In this document: piece by piece, positions 1 to 12,616 of the stretch | How the letters are laid out: every line of letters starts with the position of its first letter | How positions within the stretch are numbered: position 1 is the stretch's first letter | From: Homarus americanus | Taxonomy: Eukaryota; Arthropoda; Malacostraca; Decapoda; Nephropidae | DNA length: 64,000 bases | Direction of reading: 5' to 3' | Assembly: GCF_018991925.1 (NCBI RefSeq) | Contig: NW_024756914.1 | Coordinates: forward strand, 11,156,314-11,220,313 | Program-made: the position numbers and the translations under genes | The notes under the pieces: model-generated | Told to the model about the DNA's origin: nothing | The model's database searches: none | What the model saw: only the letters and a program-made list of their open reading frames with translations

Positions 1-169
1 TGTATATTTTAAACACTGTATTCTACTGGTGTTTTTGCACAGAACTAAAAGGCTAATGTTGTTAAGTGCATTAAATCTGTGTTCTTATGCTTTGAATCCA
101 AAGTAAAGTATCCTCAGCACAAGGTATATGGGCTGTGTTTCTCTACATTCTCTTGCTTTGTTGTTGCAG

Positions 170-215
170 ATCAGATGCAGCACAATATAACTTTCCAAGA
201 ATTTACTCTTTAAAG
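170..215 (+). CDS. candidate internal micro-exon (46 bp) of an unrecognised gene
   Basis: A pyrimidine-rich tract ending in TTGTTGCAG immediately precedes this stretch and a GTACTT donor follows it. Read with one base completing a split codon, it encodes SDAAQYNFPRIYSLK without a stop and ends on a whole codon. That phase matches the phase-0 start of the terminal exon at 11084 and of the candidate exon at 983, on the same strand. The composition looks protein-like, unlike the AT-rich surroundings. No family was recognised. It could be a chance splice-like window, and RNA evidence would be needed. Joining it to the downstream exons is inference. Confidence 0.33.
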
Positions 216-982
216 GTACTTTTGTTGAGTGGTGTGCTTTTATACTTAAATTTTGAGTATTACATTAACAGTCAAGTGTGGTGTATACAGTACTGTATGT
301 GTTTTGTTAAAAGTAGAAGTTAAGAATATGTTTGTCCAGATTTCTTCTTTTACACACTATCTTTGATACATTTAGTAACATAAGCAAATAATGCATGCTA
401 GTTTGTTCAATAAACCTGACATTGGAAACTTAAGTTTTTAAAATTTGTAAATAGGTAATGATATAGAAGTTCTTGCAACATATCTGTCCTTGACAAGGTG
501 TTTCTGGTTACATTTACACACATGGCAGTTGGAACTTGCATTCATTACGCACTGCCATGGAAGACTACATTGCACTTTTAATTGTAATACAGAAGCAATA
601 TGAAAATGTTTTACATTTTTTCAAGATACTGTAAAACAAAATCACACTTTATTATACTGTACAATGTTTAAATTTTACTGGTTCCCAACTCTTAGTCACT
701 AACTTACTTGGTTCATATCATCTAAAGGCTTATTCTTTTTATTTCATATTGTAAGTGATGTATGTAAGAGCTAAATTATATTATAAATACATATAGATTA
801 ATTCTATATAAATTATTTTAAAATTTGTGACACTACATTGTGCTGAGCTAAGCAGCTTTGATTACTTTGGGAAAAAAGTGCATGTACCTTCTTGCTATAA
901 ATATGGAACATGGCTTATTACATGAAATTTACATAATTAACAACACACTTCTACCAAACATAGTTTTATGTTTATTTTACAG

Positions 983-1021
983 GCTCACACTTTCCCAGAA
1001 TACAGCCCAGATTTCTTGCCT
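983..1021 (+). CDS. candidate internal exon (39 bp), weak
   Basis: TTTATTTTACAG precedes and GTACTAT follows. The stretch reads AHTFPEYSPDFLP in phase 0, compatible with the candidate exon at 170-215 and with the terminal exon at 11084. The frame stays open past the proposed donor to about 1063, where a second CAG/GTTACT donor or acceptor could be used. A competing exon, 1064-1131 (TTTTCAG acceptor, AAGCCAG/GTGGGT donor), gives LLTQISNTLGCLGIF and onward, but its phase does not fit the neighbours directly. At most one of these is likely real. Neither was matched to a family. Confidence 0.22.
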
Positions 1022-1830
1022 GTACTATACCTGTATTGCATGTTGTATGTTATGTCTTTTCAGGTTACTAACACAAATCTCTAACACTTTGGGGTGCCTT
1101 GGGATTTTCTGTCGGGCATTTCTTAAGCCAGGTGGGTACTGAGGTGATTTTTGTTGTTGCTTTACTCAGACCTTTGTGAGCAGGAAATACAATCTGTTTT
1201 GTTCTTTAAGCTTATTTTTTAGATTCTAAAGCTGTGACTTATTGTTGAGAAAATGGAAAAATATCATACATTTCCAATGAAGAAAAGCAATGGGAAAGTA
1301 TTAGACATCTTTTGCAGTATATTTTTAATGTATAATTTGACAGGAACAAGTGTTTTTTCTCTTAACTGTTATAAAACCACAAGTACAGTCCAGTACAGTA
1401 ATTGAAATTAACGGGTAGAGGTAATAACAGGACTTAATGTGTGTATTTTCCATAGATTTTAGTAAATCTCGTAATTATGTAATTTTGGTAAATTTTAGAA
1501 AATGTTTGTTTTATTTATATCAGTCAAGATATGAATACTGTACTGTAATCTGATCCTTATAGATGATTAGATTATGATATGTAATTTTGAAATTCAGAGA
1601 ATTCTGTATGTTACTGTACATTAATCTCCAAATCTGGAGATTTTTTAGGAAAAAAGAAAGATATTACAGAATACTTTTGAAGATAACATTTAATAAAATA
1701 ATTACTCTGGACTTATCAAAGGTGGTACTTGATCACTCGGGGAAATCTTCGTTCATATACCGTACAGTATACTACAGTATTAGCTCGACACATTGTCAAA
1801 GATGACTTCTTCACTATATACCTTAGATTA

Positions 1831-2260
1831 GGGGTTCCCAAGCTTTTTTCAGTGCAACCCTATCCAGTGCTGTCACCTGTCCAGTACGATCCCAAGTCAT
1901 AGGAGATCGTTGGACTGAAGAATCCAAGAATTAAAAAAAAAATTGGATTTTCTGACGAAATTCTTCTGAACTCTGGTAACCTTTTGATATATCGCTGGCA
2001 AGTAATCGCATTTAGGTGATTTTTGTTTTCTGTTGTCATATTACAGTACTGTAGTATTATAAGCAAATGACATTCAGTATTTAGTTTTATTAAAACTGTG
2101 AAAAGATTCACCTGACAACACCTATCAGCCAGTCTGATGAGCTGGTGAGATGTATTCTTTCTCAGTGCTTGGCTAGCCCATATGTTGCGTGGCTCGTCAG
2201 CCCCCGACCTAATATTCATGCAGTTTCCTCGGGCATTTTTAGACCACATCTTTAGCTATT
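1831..2260 (-). mobile_element. hAT-like transposon end fragment
   Basis: The sequence from 1831 (GGGGTTCCCAAGCTTTTTTC) resembles the terminal sequence of many animal hAT elements (CAGGGGTTCCCAAACTTTTT type). A 129-codon open frame runs away from it on the minus strand (1860-2249). It contains DEPRNIWASQALRK but I could not assign it to a transposase domain. No matching second terminus or target duplication was found, so the copy is partial or decayed. The assignment rests on the terminal resemblance only. Confidence 0.3.
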
Positions 2261-2688
2261 AAGCATCTTATTTGATGTTCTCCCTTTTGTTGGCTACCAC
2301 CAGTCCTTCCTTTATGACACTTTGAAGTAAGATGTTTATCACCTGACACCACCTAAAAAGAAAAGTAAACAAAATTCAGAGTATGATCCTGGGTTTATCA
2401 TTCTAATGAGTTTTACAAATCTGGGTCAGCCTAATGAGTTCTAAACCTGGCAACAAAGAGAAAGGTGGTGCCTTTTGGTACCCTTGCTCTCTAGCAAATA
2501 CTAATATCGTGCAAACTCAGGGGGCACCAGGTGCCAAGAACTTGTATAAAAATTGTCAAAGGTTTGTAATTCAAAACAAACATCTTGTACATAAAATTGT
2601 TAACCTCATACTCTAAAAGTTCTTGGACGATTTTTTATATTCAAATAGTATTAGATTCACCAATGATAGGCTTATATTAATATATATA
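2261..2688. other. AT-rich spacer, no recognisable feature
   Basis: No splice-bounded open frame, RNA gene or repeat family was recognised. A stop-free 60-codon frame at 2434-2616 has no supporting signals. The stretch probably belongs to the large intron or flank upstream of the exon at 11084. Confidence 0.4.
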
Positions 2689-3512
2689 CAGTGGTCCCTC
2701 GGTTAACGAACACAATTCGTTCCAGAAGGTTGTTTGTTAACCGTAACCATTGTTTCAATGGGACTTTGGCTAATTGGTTCCAGCTCACCGAAAATTACAT
2801 ACAAACTAAAAATAACTGCAGTAAAGTGCACTTATTTTGAGGTGTGCATGTAGAAGGCTCCTGGTTGTTGATGATGATGATGATGATGGGAATTAGAATG
2901 GGGGTGGAGAAGGGAGAAGAGAAGGCATTGGGGTGGAAGAGAAGTCACCCCATGCCGCCATTTCACCCATAAAATTTTAGTTCACTCTCGTGTAATTCAA
3001 GATTATTTTCTTTAAATCAACACTGCCCTGCATTATACATTGTCAACATGGAAAATAAATTTCAAAATGACCAATAATTGTACTGTAAAAACGTAAAAAT
3101 AGTTTATGTTCAAGAGAGTCTCAAGCAAGATGCTTCCTCCACTGACCAGACACAAATGACGACATTCTGGGTGAGTCAAGTGGCTGTTTGGTGCGCTTAA
3201 AACTAGTTCCCTGTACTTCAATTATGTTAAATAATTGTTAAAATGACTAAAATTTTAATATAAGACTTGGAAAATTATTGAATAGTACAACCTTCTTGAT
3301 ATTTACTCAAATAGTAACTAATGTAAGCCTAAAACCGATTACTGTATTGCCGGACTAAATACAGCTGGTGAGCGGTAAAAATATGTTGGGAAAAATTAGT
3401 AAGGATTTCGTTAACCGAATTTTTTCATTAACCTAATTTTTTCATTAACGAATTGAATATTCTTATGGAAGGTAACTGTTAACCGTGGGCGTTAGTTAAT
3501 CTAGGATCACTG
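2689..3512. mobile_element. pogo/Tigger-type non-autonomous DNA transposon, family B
   Basis: The left terminus CAGTGGTCCCTCGGTTAACG and the right terminus (reverse complement CAGTGATCCTAGATTAACTA) form imperfect terminal inverted repeats. TA dinucleotides flank them at 2687-2688 and 3513-3514, the target duplication of Tc1/mariner/pogo elements. TTAACGAA-type subterminal repeats recur near both ends. No transposase domain is visible inside. The interior has a short GAT trinucleotide run near 2872-2887. The right TA is shared with the next element, which starts at 3515. Confidence 0.75.
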
Positions 3513-4416
3513 TACAGGTAGTTCTGCTATAACGCCGATAGTAGTGTTCTTCGTAAAACATCGTGTTATGAAATTCGTATAATAGAAATAACAGGGCTTA
3601 TGGAGAATAGGGTTATTAGGTGCAGATTACTCCAAATCGAAAAAAAATTTCGTAGTTAGCCTTTAACACAAAGGATAGCACAGTTCAAATAAATGTTACA
3701 TTCATATCTAATAATGAAATCATACAGTAAATGTTACACTCTTACCTTGAAAAAATATGAATATAACTTGATGGGGGATAAGGGTGATGTTGAGGCTGAG
3801 AGTCAGTGAAACACTCAAGCTTTTCTTCAAGTGTTATAGCCTTTCTTTACTTATCACCACACCGAAATGTATCACCAGAGTGCTTCCCAGAGATATTCTT
3901 CTTTCCATAGTCACAAAAAATGGAGAAACAGTAATCAGAATTCACTCGAGGACACTTAAAAACTTTGCCATCGCATTTCAAACAAAAGTGTGGAGTAAAC
4001 AGAGCCGGTCTATAACGCTTATGTATTTTGTTTTTCTCTTATTTAAAAGTTTACATTTTTACATATACCGTACAGGTATACTGTATACATAAATATTACA
4101 TAAATTATTTCTGCAATTCTCACAAACAAAACACATAAATCAATTGAACATGTGATGCTCTAACGGAACCGTAAACACTGCATAACCCCAAGCACTGCCA
4201 CAATGTACAGTACACTTAAACGCTACTTATTTTGTTCTCTTATTTAAAATTTTACAATTTCTATATACTGTACAGGTATTTCTTTCACAAACAAAAAACA
4301 CATAAATCAATTGAACAAGTGATTTAACGTGAATCAAACATTGAGCCAAGCCACAACACTGTACAGTACAATTTTAAACGCCACATTTAGTTTTCTTTCT
4401 TTAAATTTCTACAATT

Positions 4417-4666
<250 letters not shown>

Positions 4667-5216
4667 CCCATGCAAACCAATAATGAAAACGTGGATAAGA
4701 TAACACATGTGAAAATGGAACGAATTTTAGTTGCTTTTTCAAGATATAAGTAATTATGAGAGGTGAGAGGTTTAGAGCCGCGATTAGACTCATTAAAATA
4801 ATATCATAAGTTAAGTATCAGCAGCTATATTTTTAATTTGGGTTAATGGACAACAATCTACATACCGCCCAAAAACTGATAATATGTTACATAAATTTAT
4901 TTGTCAGTGGCCCGCTGCTGCACTTTGGAAAACCTTTTGATCTTGATGTATGATAGTTTTGGCTGTAATCCCTTTTTCTTGACCTGACCTTGTCTAGTCA
5001 CGCCACCACCCTTCTCTTAAGCCTTCCCCACGCAGTGTTGGTGTATGGATTAGTGATGTCATCATTATGACCTGACCTATATTTTTAGGTCACCCTGTAT
5101 ATTTAAGCTTCCTTCTCTGTCCACATGTAAACCAGTTGCCTCTGAAGATGTTCCTGTGAATAAAGACGAAGCTAAGGTATCACCCGTTGTTTCCATTTTC
5201 CTGTGTGATTTTATCA

Positions 5217-5218
<2 letters not shown>

Positions 5219-5304
<86 letters not shown>

Positions 5305-5322
5305 TGTATATATATATATATA

Positions 5323-5386
<64 letters not shown>
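5219..5386. repeat. (AT)n microsatellite
   Basis: About 168 bp of TA dinucleotides with two AGTATGTA/AGTATATA interruptions near 5301 and 5322. It is unrelated in context to the AT run at 4420. Confidence 0.98.
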
Positions 5387-5388
<2 letters not shown>

Positions 5389-6672
5389 CGTACTATGTCA
5401 TTCATATATTATGCTGTTTCCACAAAACACATGAGAAACGCTTGAGTCCCTCTGTGCAGAGATGTCCGCCCCTATCCAATTCAGGATGTCCGTTTTCTTT
5501 TGTGTACTGCTCAGGGACTCAAGTATTTCTGTATATGACACAGGATGATAAGGGAATTTGAATTTATTTGTTTATTTATTTATATATAATATACTGTAAT
5601 ATATTAAATATACTGCAAAGTATTTTCTTTTAATTTATATACGTGTTTCGCGAAAAAGGGAGGCTACATTTATGGTGATCGTTAAGGACCAAACTCCAAT
5701 CCATGACGTGACTGTTCATTATTTATCCTAAATTACCACTGTCGGCAGTTTCAAGAATTAATGCAGTCATTTACTGAATACTTTTGCAAAAAATAAATTT
5801 TAAAATGAATTATTTATAAGAGATGCTATTATGATCAGTAAATATATAGATGCATTACTGACCACCTCCGAACACAAGGATGGCTAAAAATAGCCACAGG
5901 CGGTCACAGTCAAGGTCACTTTCCTTTGGTCACTGGCAAATGGGGAGGGGGATGATAATAGCAGCTGTGTTTATTACGTATGTTAGACTGGTTTATACAT
6001 TTTTATTATTTTAATATACCGCATCTTCATTTTAATCCAGCTTACTAAACGTAAGTTTCAGTATATAAATAGTGGTACTGTAGAATCTTGTGAGTGGTTT
6101 ACGTATACATAAAATACATACATAAATTATTTCTGCAATTTTTCACAAACAAAAACACATAAATCAATTGAATATGTGATGCTTCCAACGAACTGTAAAC
6201 ACTGTGTGTGATGTAGAGAGGAAGCGCTAAAACGCTATGTAATTTGATTTTTCTTTATGTAAATTTACAATTTACTTATAATATATAGGTATACTGTATA
6301 CATAAATATTACATACATTATTTCTGCAATTGTTCACAAACAAAACACATAACTCAATTCGAACATGTGATGTCGAACGGAACTGAAGCCACAACAACCG
6401 CTCGAAAGTGGGAATCATAGAGTTAGAACGTGAAATTCGCTGCTTTTACAAATATCGCCCTCCTCATTCATAACGCAGCTCGAGCAAATTCGCTGTCAAA
6501 ACACGCCATATAGCAGAACTCACTGTACTGTAGTTGGAACTTGGATAAAATTAATTGCACTGTAAATTTAATTAAGTTTATGACATTGGATTTTCCATAA
6601 TAGTGGAGATGTCGCATACAGTGGCTGGCCTGACATGAATGTGGGAGGTTGTTGGGTGTTAATGGGTTAGTA

Positions 6673-8017
6673 CAGTCAACCCTCGCTTTACGCGGTCCCA
6701 CTTTACGCGTTTCCACGTTTACGCGGTACCCTGCCGAACACGGAATGCTCACTTTCCGCGGTGTGTGTACCCTTTTACGTGGAGAGCGGCGCGAGCAGGG
6801 TGCGCACAAGGTCGCCCAGTCATCAAAACATTACCGAGTTCTTCACCCGCCACCCACCACAGCCGGCCCAAGTCAGTGATAGTGATAATGATAGTAAGGA
6901 TATGGACTTATATGGACTTTGAGGGTTTGACAAAGAGGCCCTGCAAGCCTCTGTGGTGGATAGTGATACAATTGATACAAGTGATACAGGTGAGGGCCAA
7001 TAATCTGCCCTCTGCCTCGGAACCAACCCCCCATCCCCCTCGTGCTCAGCCATCTTTTCTACTTCAATGTAAGTGTTAAAAAACCTATTATTGATATTTC
7101 TCTTAATTATTAATTGTGTGTGCATACCATCATAAAATAAGAAGTTATTTTTTACTACAACGTAGTTTGGGGTCGGCCCGGCCCTACTTCAATTAATCCC
7201 ATACAGTGAGTTCTGCTATAACGCTGTTTTGATAACGCTTAATTTGCTCTAACGCTTATTTATGAATTAGAACGATATTTTTGTATAACGTAACGCTTGT
7301 TTGCTATAACGCGATTTTTGCTTACTCTTTCTCCAATTTTGTGGTAGTGGGGTATGCTATAACGAATCTAATTGGTTCTAGAACCTTGTTCCTTATAGCA
7401 TTCGTTCGTTATAGGATTAATCCGTTCCAGGCCCCCAAATACAACCACTTAACACTGAAAAATATAATATAAAATTTTAAAAATTGTAAAAAAGTGCATA
7501 AACATGCATCTAAACCCCTGAAATAAAGAATATCATTAATATTTGTAATAAAAAACAATAAATTAGAAAAAAAAAAAATTAAATAATGTGAATATAGTAA
7601 AGAAGAATATCAACAAGAAGCGTTCTGGTGATAGAATTCCCGGTGATGATCGTAAAAGAAAGGATATAACACTTGAAGAGAAGCTCGATTTTATCAACCT
7701 CAAAATCACCCTTCTCCCCCATCAAGTAAAGTGTTACATTTACTGTATGATTTCATTATTAGATATGAATGTAACATTTATTTAGACTGTGCTATCCTTT
7801 GTGTTAGGCTAACTACTAAATTTTTTAGATTTCGAGTAATCTGCACCTAACCCTATTTTCTCCATAAGCCCTGTTATTTCTATTACGCGATTTCCTATAA
7901 CACGATATTTTACAAGAACACAATTATTGCGTTATAGCAGAACTACCTGTATGTATGTTGTTCACTTTACGCGGGCCGCCGTGGGTTCAATTGACCGCGT
8001 AAAGTGAGGGTTCACTG
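6673..8017 (+). mobile_element. pogo/Tigger-type DNA transposon, family C, with a nested element
   Basis: The left end CAGTCAACCCTCGCTTTACG and the right end (reverse complement CAGTGAACCCTCACTTTACG) are strong terminal inverted repeats, flanked by TA at 6671-6672 and 8018-8019. Both subtermini carry repeated TTTACGCG words. On the plus strand near 6815-6925 there is a coding relic, ITEFFTRHPPQPAQVSDSD. It resembles the ITxFF-type C-terminal tails of Tigger/jerky-like transposases, with an acidic serine stretch and then a stop. No catalytic DDE segment remains. The element is split by the family-A insertion at 7204-7949. Confidence 0.8.
7204..7949 (+). mobile_element. pogo/Tigger family A copy nested in family C
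   Basis: The termini CAGTGAGTTCTGCTATAACG and (reverse complement) CAGGTAGTTCTGCTATAACG are flanked by TA at 7202-7203 and 7950-7951. Inside, a frame around 7588-7740 encodes KRKDITLEEKLDFINLK, resembling the N-terminal psq/CENP-B-type helix-turn-helix of Tigger transposases. The frame ends soon after LLPHQ, so no catalytic domain exists. Compared with the copy at 12617 it carries extra sequence around 7345-7580, including another TTATAG/CTATAA inverted motif. Only TIR-bearing, internally deleted copies of this family are present in the window. Confidence 0.85.
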
Positions 8018-9230
8018 TACTGTAGGAACCAAATTTTACCAGGGAGTGCTGAATATTAATTCTGGTGCCCTAGATACTCTGTGGTGCAATGTACTGTTTA
8101 GTATTTTATACCTAAAATATTGGGGTGCTACAGCAACCTCCCTTCCCACGTACATGTATTGGGTGGAGTGAGCCAGCACACACCCGACCACAACAACAAC
8201 AATCAGACTGACCAAGCGTGGAGCACAGTGCGGTGAGCGTTACCCATGCGCAGAAATATGCCGAGATTTTCCCACATAATTTTATGTAACGTGGCATTTC
8301 CGGAGTTATTTTATAATAAATCCCGAGACGAACGTGTGTGCCGAATTATATGAGATTCCGAGATTTCGTATGCCGAGTTATCGAGGGTTTTCTTACAAAC
8401 ACCACGATAATTATCCTCACATTGCCTTTACACCACTGTAATACTCTTCACATCCATGGAATGTTTCTGGATGCTGAGGAAAGTTTTCACTTCAATACTC
8501 TTCACATCCATGGAATGTTTCTGGATGCTGAGGAAAGTTTTTTGAGTGTTAGAAAGTCTAAACTTAGCATTACATATAGAGTAAAATATGTATCTCATCT
8601 TGCATGAACAAACACCTTTCCATTACATTTGGACTGTGGGCATGAACAAATATATTTATGGCAAACAAAAAAGTGTATAAGTGATATCTCCATAAGCCAG
8701 AACAGTCGGTGCAGAGCACTTCGGGGAATGAGAGATTTCCGGGTAATGAGACAACTCTCGAAAGCTGAAAAAAAATCACTAGTCCCCGGAATTTTTCTGG
8801 TAGTGAAAAAATTTTCTCAGAAGTTCCAGAAATGAATTTGATATCCATAATGATTCTGAATAAATTCACTACAATAAGTTTCCAATAAAAGATCCTTAAA
8901 CAGGATATAATATTGATACCGGAGTCAATAAAATCAGTTCTAATTAAGTTAGTAAAACCATTTGTTTACCAAAATAATCCTGAGTAGTTTATCTAAAAGT
9001 CTGGTTAAATAAATACGTATGTAAAAAATAAAAAATCTATATGATACTGGCACGTGAGGCAATGTGTGTCACAGCCAAGACAGTGGAATTTTCACTCTTC
9101 ACTGGGGAAAAATTTCCCAAGACCTAACAATGCATCTCACATGAAACTGTACTTAAAATATATTGTTAATACTGTAAATAAAATAATGAATACTACAGTA
9201 CTACAAGGTAGTAGGTAGTAGGCAGCTACC
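8018..9230. other. unassigned interspersed sequence with one 54-bp tandem duplication
   Basis: The piece ending near 8390 (GCCGAGTTATCGAGGGTTTT) resembles the terminal sequence of another Tigger-type element, but no partner end was found. Positions 8440-8487 are repeated at 8494-8541 with an identical 48-bp core and a 54-bp period. Nothing else was recognised. Short open frames here lack supporting signals. Confidence 0.45.
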
Positions 9231-9232
9231 AA

Positions 9233-9778
<546 letters not shown>

Positions 9779-10448
9779 CTTGTTATGGAGGTGAGATGGG
9801 GGATTAATAGTCTCATGTTACTGAAGATGTCTTGAATAATGACAGTGTTTTCCACTTACTTAATGTACAGTACATAACTGTAATCACTTTTTACGTCCTT
9901 AACACTGTATTTTGGGCTGATTCTGTCCTGGTACAGTAATGTGCACAACAGAAATTATGCAAAAACAGTAAAGCAGCTAGGGAGGGAACAACCTACATTG
10001 GCAGCAGAATATAACGAACCAGCTAGGCCATCCATGCACCCAGCATGGCGCAATTTCTTGGAAAATTTATTCCCAGGCTCAGAACAGAGAGGTTTTGGGA
10101 GATTTCCTCTGAATTTTTTCTGGAAAATGTGTCTGATTTTCATCCTTGGAAACTCATTTGCATTCCCGGGATGAAGACAGTTTTCCTGGAATTTTTCCAG
10201 CCCGATTTCAATTCCGGCTATTGGAGAGTTGCAGGGATTGGGGATTCTGGCTAACGGAGATTGCTTATACGGTATATAATATATCAGTGGCAATAGAACT
10301 AGTGGGATATCAGAGTGTTCCACCAATGACACAGAGCAGTCCTCTGGTGTACTGCTTGGTGCTTGAGGACATACAAAGTACGTCCTCAGACTGTAGGGTT
10401 TAAACATTTGAAGGCACCCCAGTAAGATTTTATTTTATTTTTTATTTG
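9779..10448. other. unassigned sequence between repeats
   Basis: Overlapping frames on both strands at 9941-10407 show no domain or splice signals. Repeated GGAATTTTTCC-like words near 10060-10200 suggest repeat origin. No feature is supported. Confidence 0.35.
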
Positions 10449-10450
10449 TA

Positions 10451-10656
10451 CAGTTGCAAAAATGTGTTCCTACCCCCCCCCCCTGTGGTAATCCATGTCT
10501 CCAAATGGCCAACCTATATACCTATAGCAAACTTATCCACCAAATCACGTCCGTCATTACACGACCAGTACCCATTAATAGTGATACTATTACTGCAACG
10601 TTGCCTTTGGAGACACGGGTTACCACAGGGGGTGTAGGAACACATTTCCCCAACTG
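10451..10656. mobile_element. 206-bp TA-flanked MITE with ~55-bp terminal inverted repeats
   Basis: The left end begins CAGTTGCAAAAATGTGTTCC and continues through a C-run to CCCTGTGGTAATCCATGTCT. The right end is its reverse complement with few changes (CAGTTGGGGAAATGTGTTCC; CCCCTGTGGTAACCCGTGTC). TA lies at 10449-10450 and 10657-10658. The short length, long inverted repeats, TA duplication and lack of coding capacity fit a Tc1/mariner-type MITE. Only ~95 bp separate the two arms, so transcripts would form a strong hairpin. Confidence 0.85.
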
Positions 10657-11083
10657 TACCTAAGAACATTCATATGAATTTTATCTTGTTTTGCTATGCA
10701 TTTCACAATCTAACCAAAAAAATTATTTGGCTATTCTCTACACTATCACATTCCTGTATAGTTTCATACTCATTGTTATCTTTCTTTTGAGTAAAGACTT
10801 GTAGGTTTCACATACAAAAATCAAGAAAGTTAACATGCATAGTTACATATCAAAAGGTAGTAGCCCAAAATATGTCAGTTCATATAATAAGTAGAATCCT
10901 GTCATAAAGTTTCAGTACAGTTTTATGAAATGCTTATATAATTTTTTAATTTTTTTTTTAACCCTTTAAGGAGATTTAAGAAAAGTGTCAGAGAATGCTC
11001 ATACAATTTCTCAGTGTAAGTTAGTGTTTGTCATTCCATAATTTTTATTAATTATACCTTTTTTTTTTTTTTTACTTTTGCAG

Positions 11084-11662
11084 GATAAAGAAAATCAACA
11101 TGCTCATCTAGCTGATCAGTTGTTGGCTCACCTGGAGTGTTCCTTCTCAGATGGTGTGGTGATTCCTACCCACCAAGAAGCTGAGGACTATTTTAGTATG
11201 GCCCACCCTGAGGTTTGGGGAGGAATTCCTTCAAGCACAGGGCCACATTCTGCTAATGCCACTCTCTTGGCACCTGATTTAGATCTGGATGATTTTGATG
11301 ACACTCTCCGAGGGGAGGAATCTCTCTGTCAGGTTCCTTTGCCCGACACATCTTCTACTTCCTTACATGTAGACCCTCCAGACTTTTCTCCTCCACCCCC
11401 AATACCTATGGAAAACTCTGCAGTACCAGCTGTGTCAAGAATGGCCCTAACATCACTCCCATTATCCCCACCTCCTCTACCTCCCAAACCTAAGCTTGGG
11501 GGCATTAGAGGTCCCCCTCCACGCCCCCCATCACGCCAATTGCACCTCTTAAACCCACCTACATTTACCTCCACCAGTGATGATGATGCCTTGCACTCAT
11601 CTGACCCACCTATTCACATCACCAGACAAAGTCATGACAAATTCAATATCAGTTTTGTTTAG
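11084..11662 (+). CDS. 3' terminal coding exon of an unrecognised proline-rich protein
   Basis: A textbook acceptor (15-T pyrimidine tract, ACTTTTGCAG) precedes GAT AAA GAA, and the frame stays open for 192 codons to a TAG at 11660-11662. The piece starts DKENQHAHLADQLLAHLE, which could be helical. An acidic patch DLDLDDFDD follows, then a low-complexity proline region with SPPPLPPKPK and GPPPRPPSR, which look like SH3-domain ligands. The last residues, NISFV, end in S-F-V and fit a class I PDZ ligand (S/T-x-hydrophobic). GC content and codon use stand out from the AT-rich surroundings. I infer an adaptor or signalling protein tail but cannot name the gene. The N-terminal exons lie mostly outside the window. 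Intron phase 0 at the start agrees with the candidate exons at 170-215 and 983-1021. Confidence 0.8.
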   Translation, partial: DKENQHAHLADQLLAHLECSFSDGVVIPTHQEAEDYFSMAHPEVWGGIPSSTGPHSANATLLAPDLDLDDFDDTLRGEESLCQVPLPDTSSTSLHVDPPDFSPPPPIPMENSAVPAVSRMALTSLPLSPPPLPPKPKLGGIRGPPPRPPSRQLHLLNPPTFTSTSDDDALHSSDPPIHITRQSHDKFNISFV

Positions 11663-12490
11663 TGAAGAGATTGGTGGTTAATGTTTCATTTGTACATTAG
11701 TCTTTCTCAGACACTTCCACACACACTCATACACACAAACACATACAGGCACATGTGCACATAAACATTTGTTTATCCAAGTGTTCAAAAGCTTTAGGAG
11801 TATCAGTGAAAATGTAAGTAAATACTTTTTGATTTGGAACTTAAATTTATAATATTTCCATAATACTATAATGTGTATGGCGTGTTTGTACATTTTTACT
11901 GAAAGATATATTAAATCAAATGACTTGGCATGGCATGACTGTAAGGTTTACCATGTCACTATAATTATGTCTGATTTAGATAGTTAACAAGCTACAATGA
12001 TCAGTTGAAGAAAAAAGGGGTTAGCTCTTCCTTTGAGGGAAGTCTTGCAGACCTTGGAATTGCTTTAATACAGTACAAAAAAATAATAAAAATATTGCTG
12101 AAAAGAAGTGTGCCATTCCAGGTAGTTCTTATATACATATACATATTTATATATATATGCTGTAATATGTATGTAGTAAATATCTTTTACGTAGAAACTG
12201 ACGCCCTAGCTAACTCGCTAGATGCGTTGTGATACCAGCAGTATTTCTATGTGTATAAAGTTACACGAGTTGTAGATAATTTATGTATTATGCATTCTTG
12301 TATATATTGGCAATAATGAGCATGTTTTTGCTATCAACTTCTAAAAGCTGTATCTTATATGTACATAATTCCATGTTCCTATGACTGTGAATTTATATAC
12401 TAGACAATCTGATTAATTTTTTTTTACAATATCTATGCACAACAGTGGCAATAATATGAAAAACAATAAATAAGTTTTGATTTATAAATT
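11663..12490 (+). other. 3' UTR and polyadenylation region of the terminal-exon gene
   Basis: This AT-rich sequence downstream of the TAG has no coding potential. AATAAA occurs at 12465-12470, a reasonable poly(A) signal about 800 bp after the stop. An earlier weaker ATTAAA-like word sits near 11912. The UTR contains a short CACA run (11718-11750) and scattered TATATA words. The end of the transcript is inferred, not observed. Confidence 0.6.
12465..12470 (+). promoter_or_regulatory. candidate poly(A) signal AATAAA
   Basis: A canonical hexamer in the AT-rich 3' UTR, followed after about 25 bp by a T-rich stretch (TTTCATTGAATTTTC). Usage is not proven. Confidence 0.5.
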
Positions 12491-12616
12491 TATGTCCTTT
12501 CATTGAATTTTCTAAAAATTATTTTATTTATAACCTCGGTCTTTCAGAGAGCTCCTGCCTAAAGGGAATGATCACAACAGAAGATTTTCCAGGTGATGTT
12601 GTCACTACATACTGTA

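Noticed and set aside
1064..1131. Exon encoding LLTQISNTLGCLGIF
   Set aside because: It has splice-like borders, but its phase does not fit the neighbouring candidates and no protein family could be assigned. Kept only as an alternative.
4960..5215. Penelope-like element terminal region with hammerhead ribozyme
   Set aside because: GAAGATG and GACGAAGC words near 5145-5172 recall such termini, but the CTGATGA core and stem pairing could not be found.
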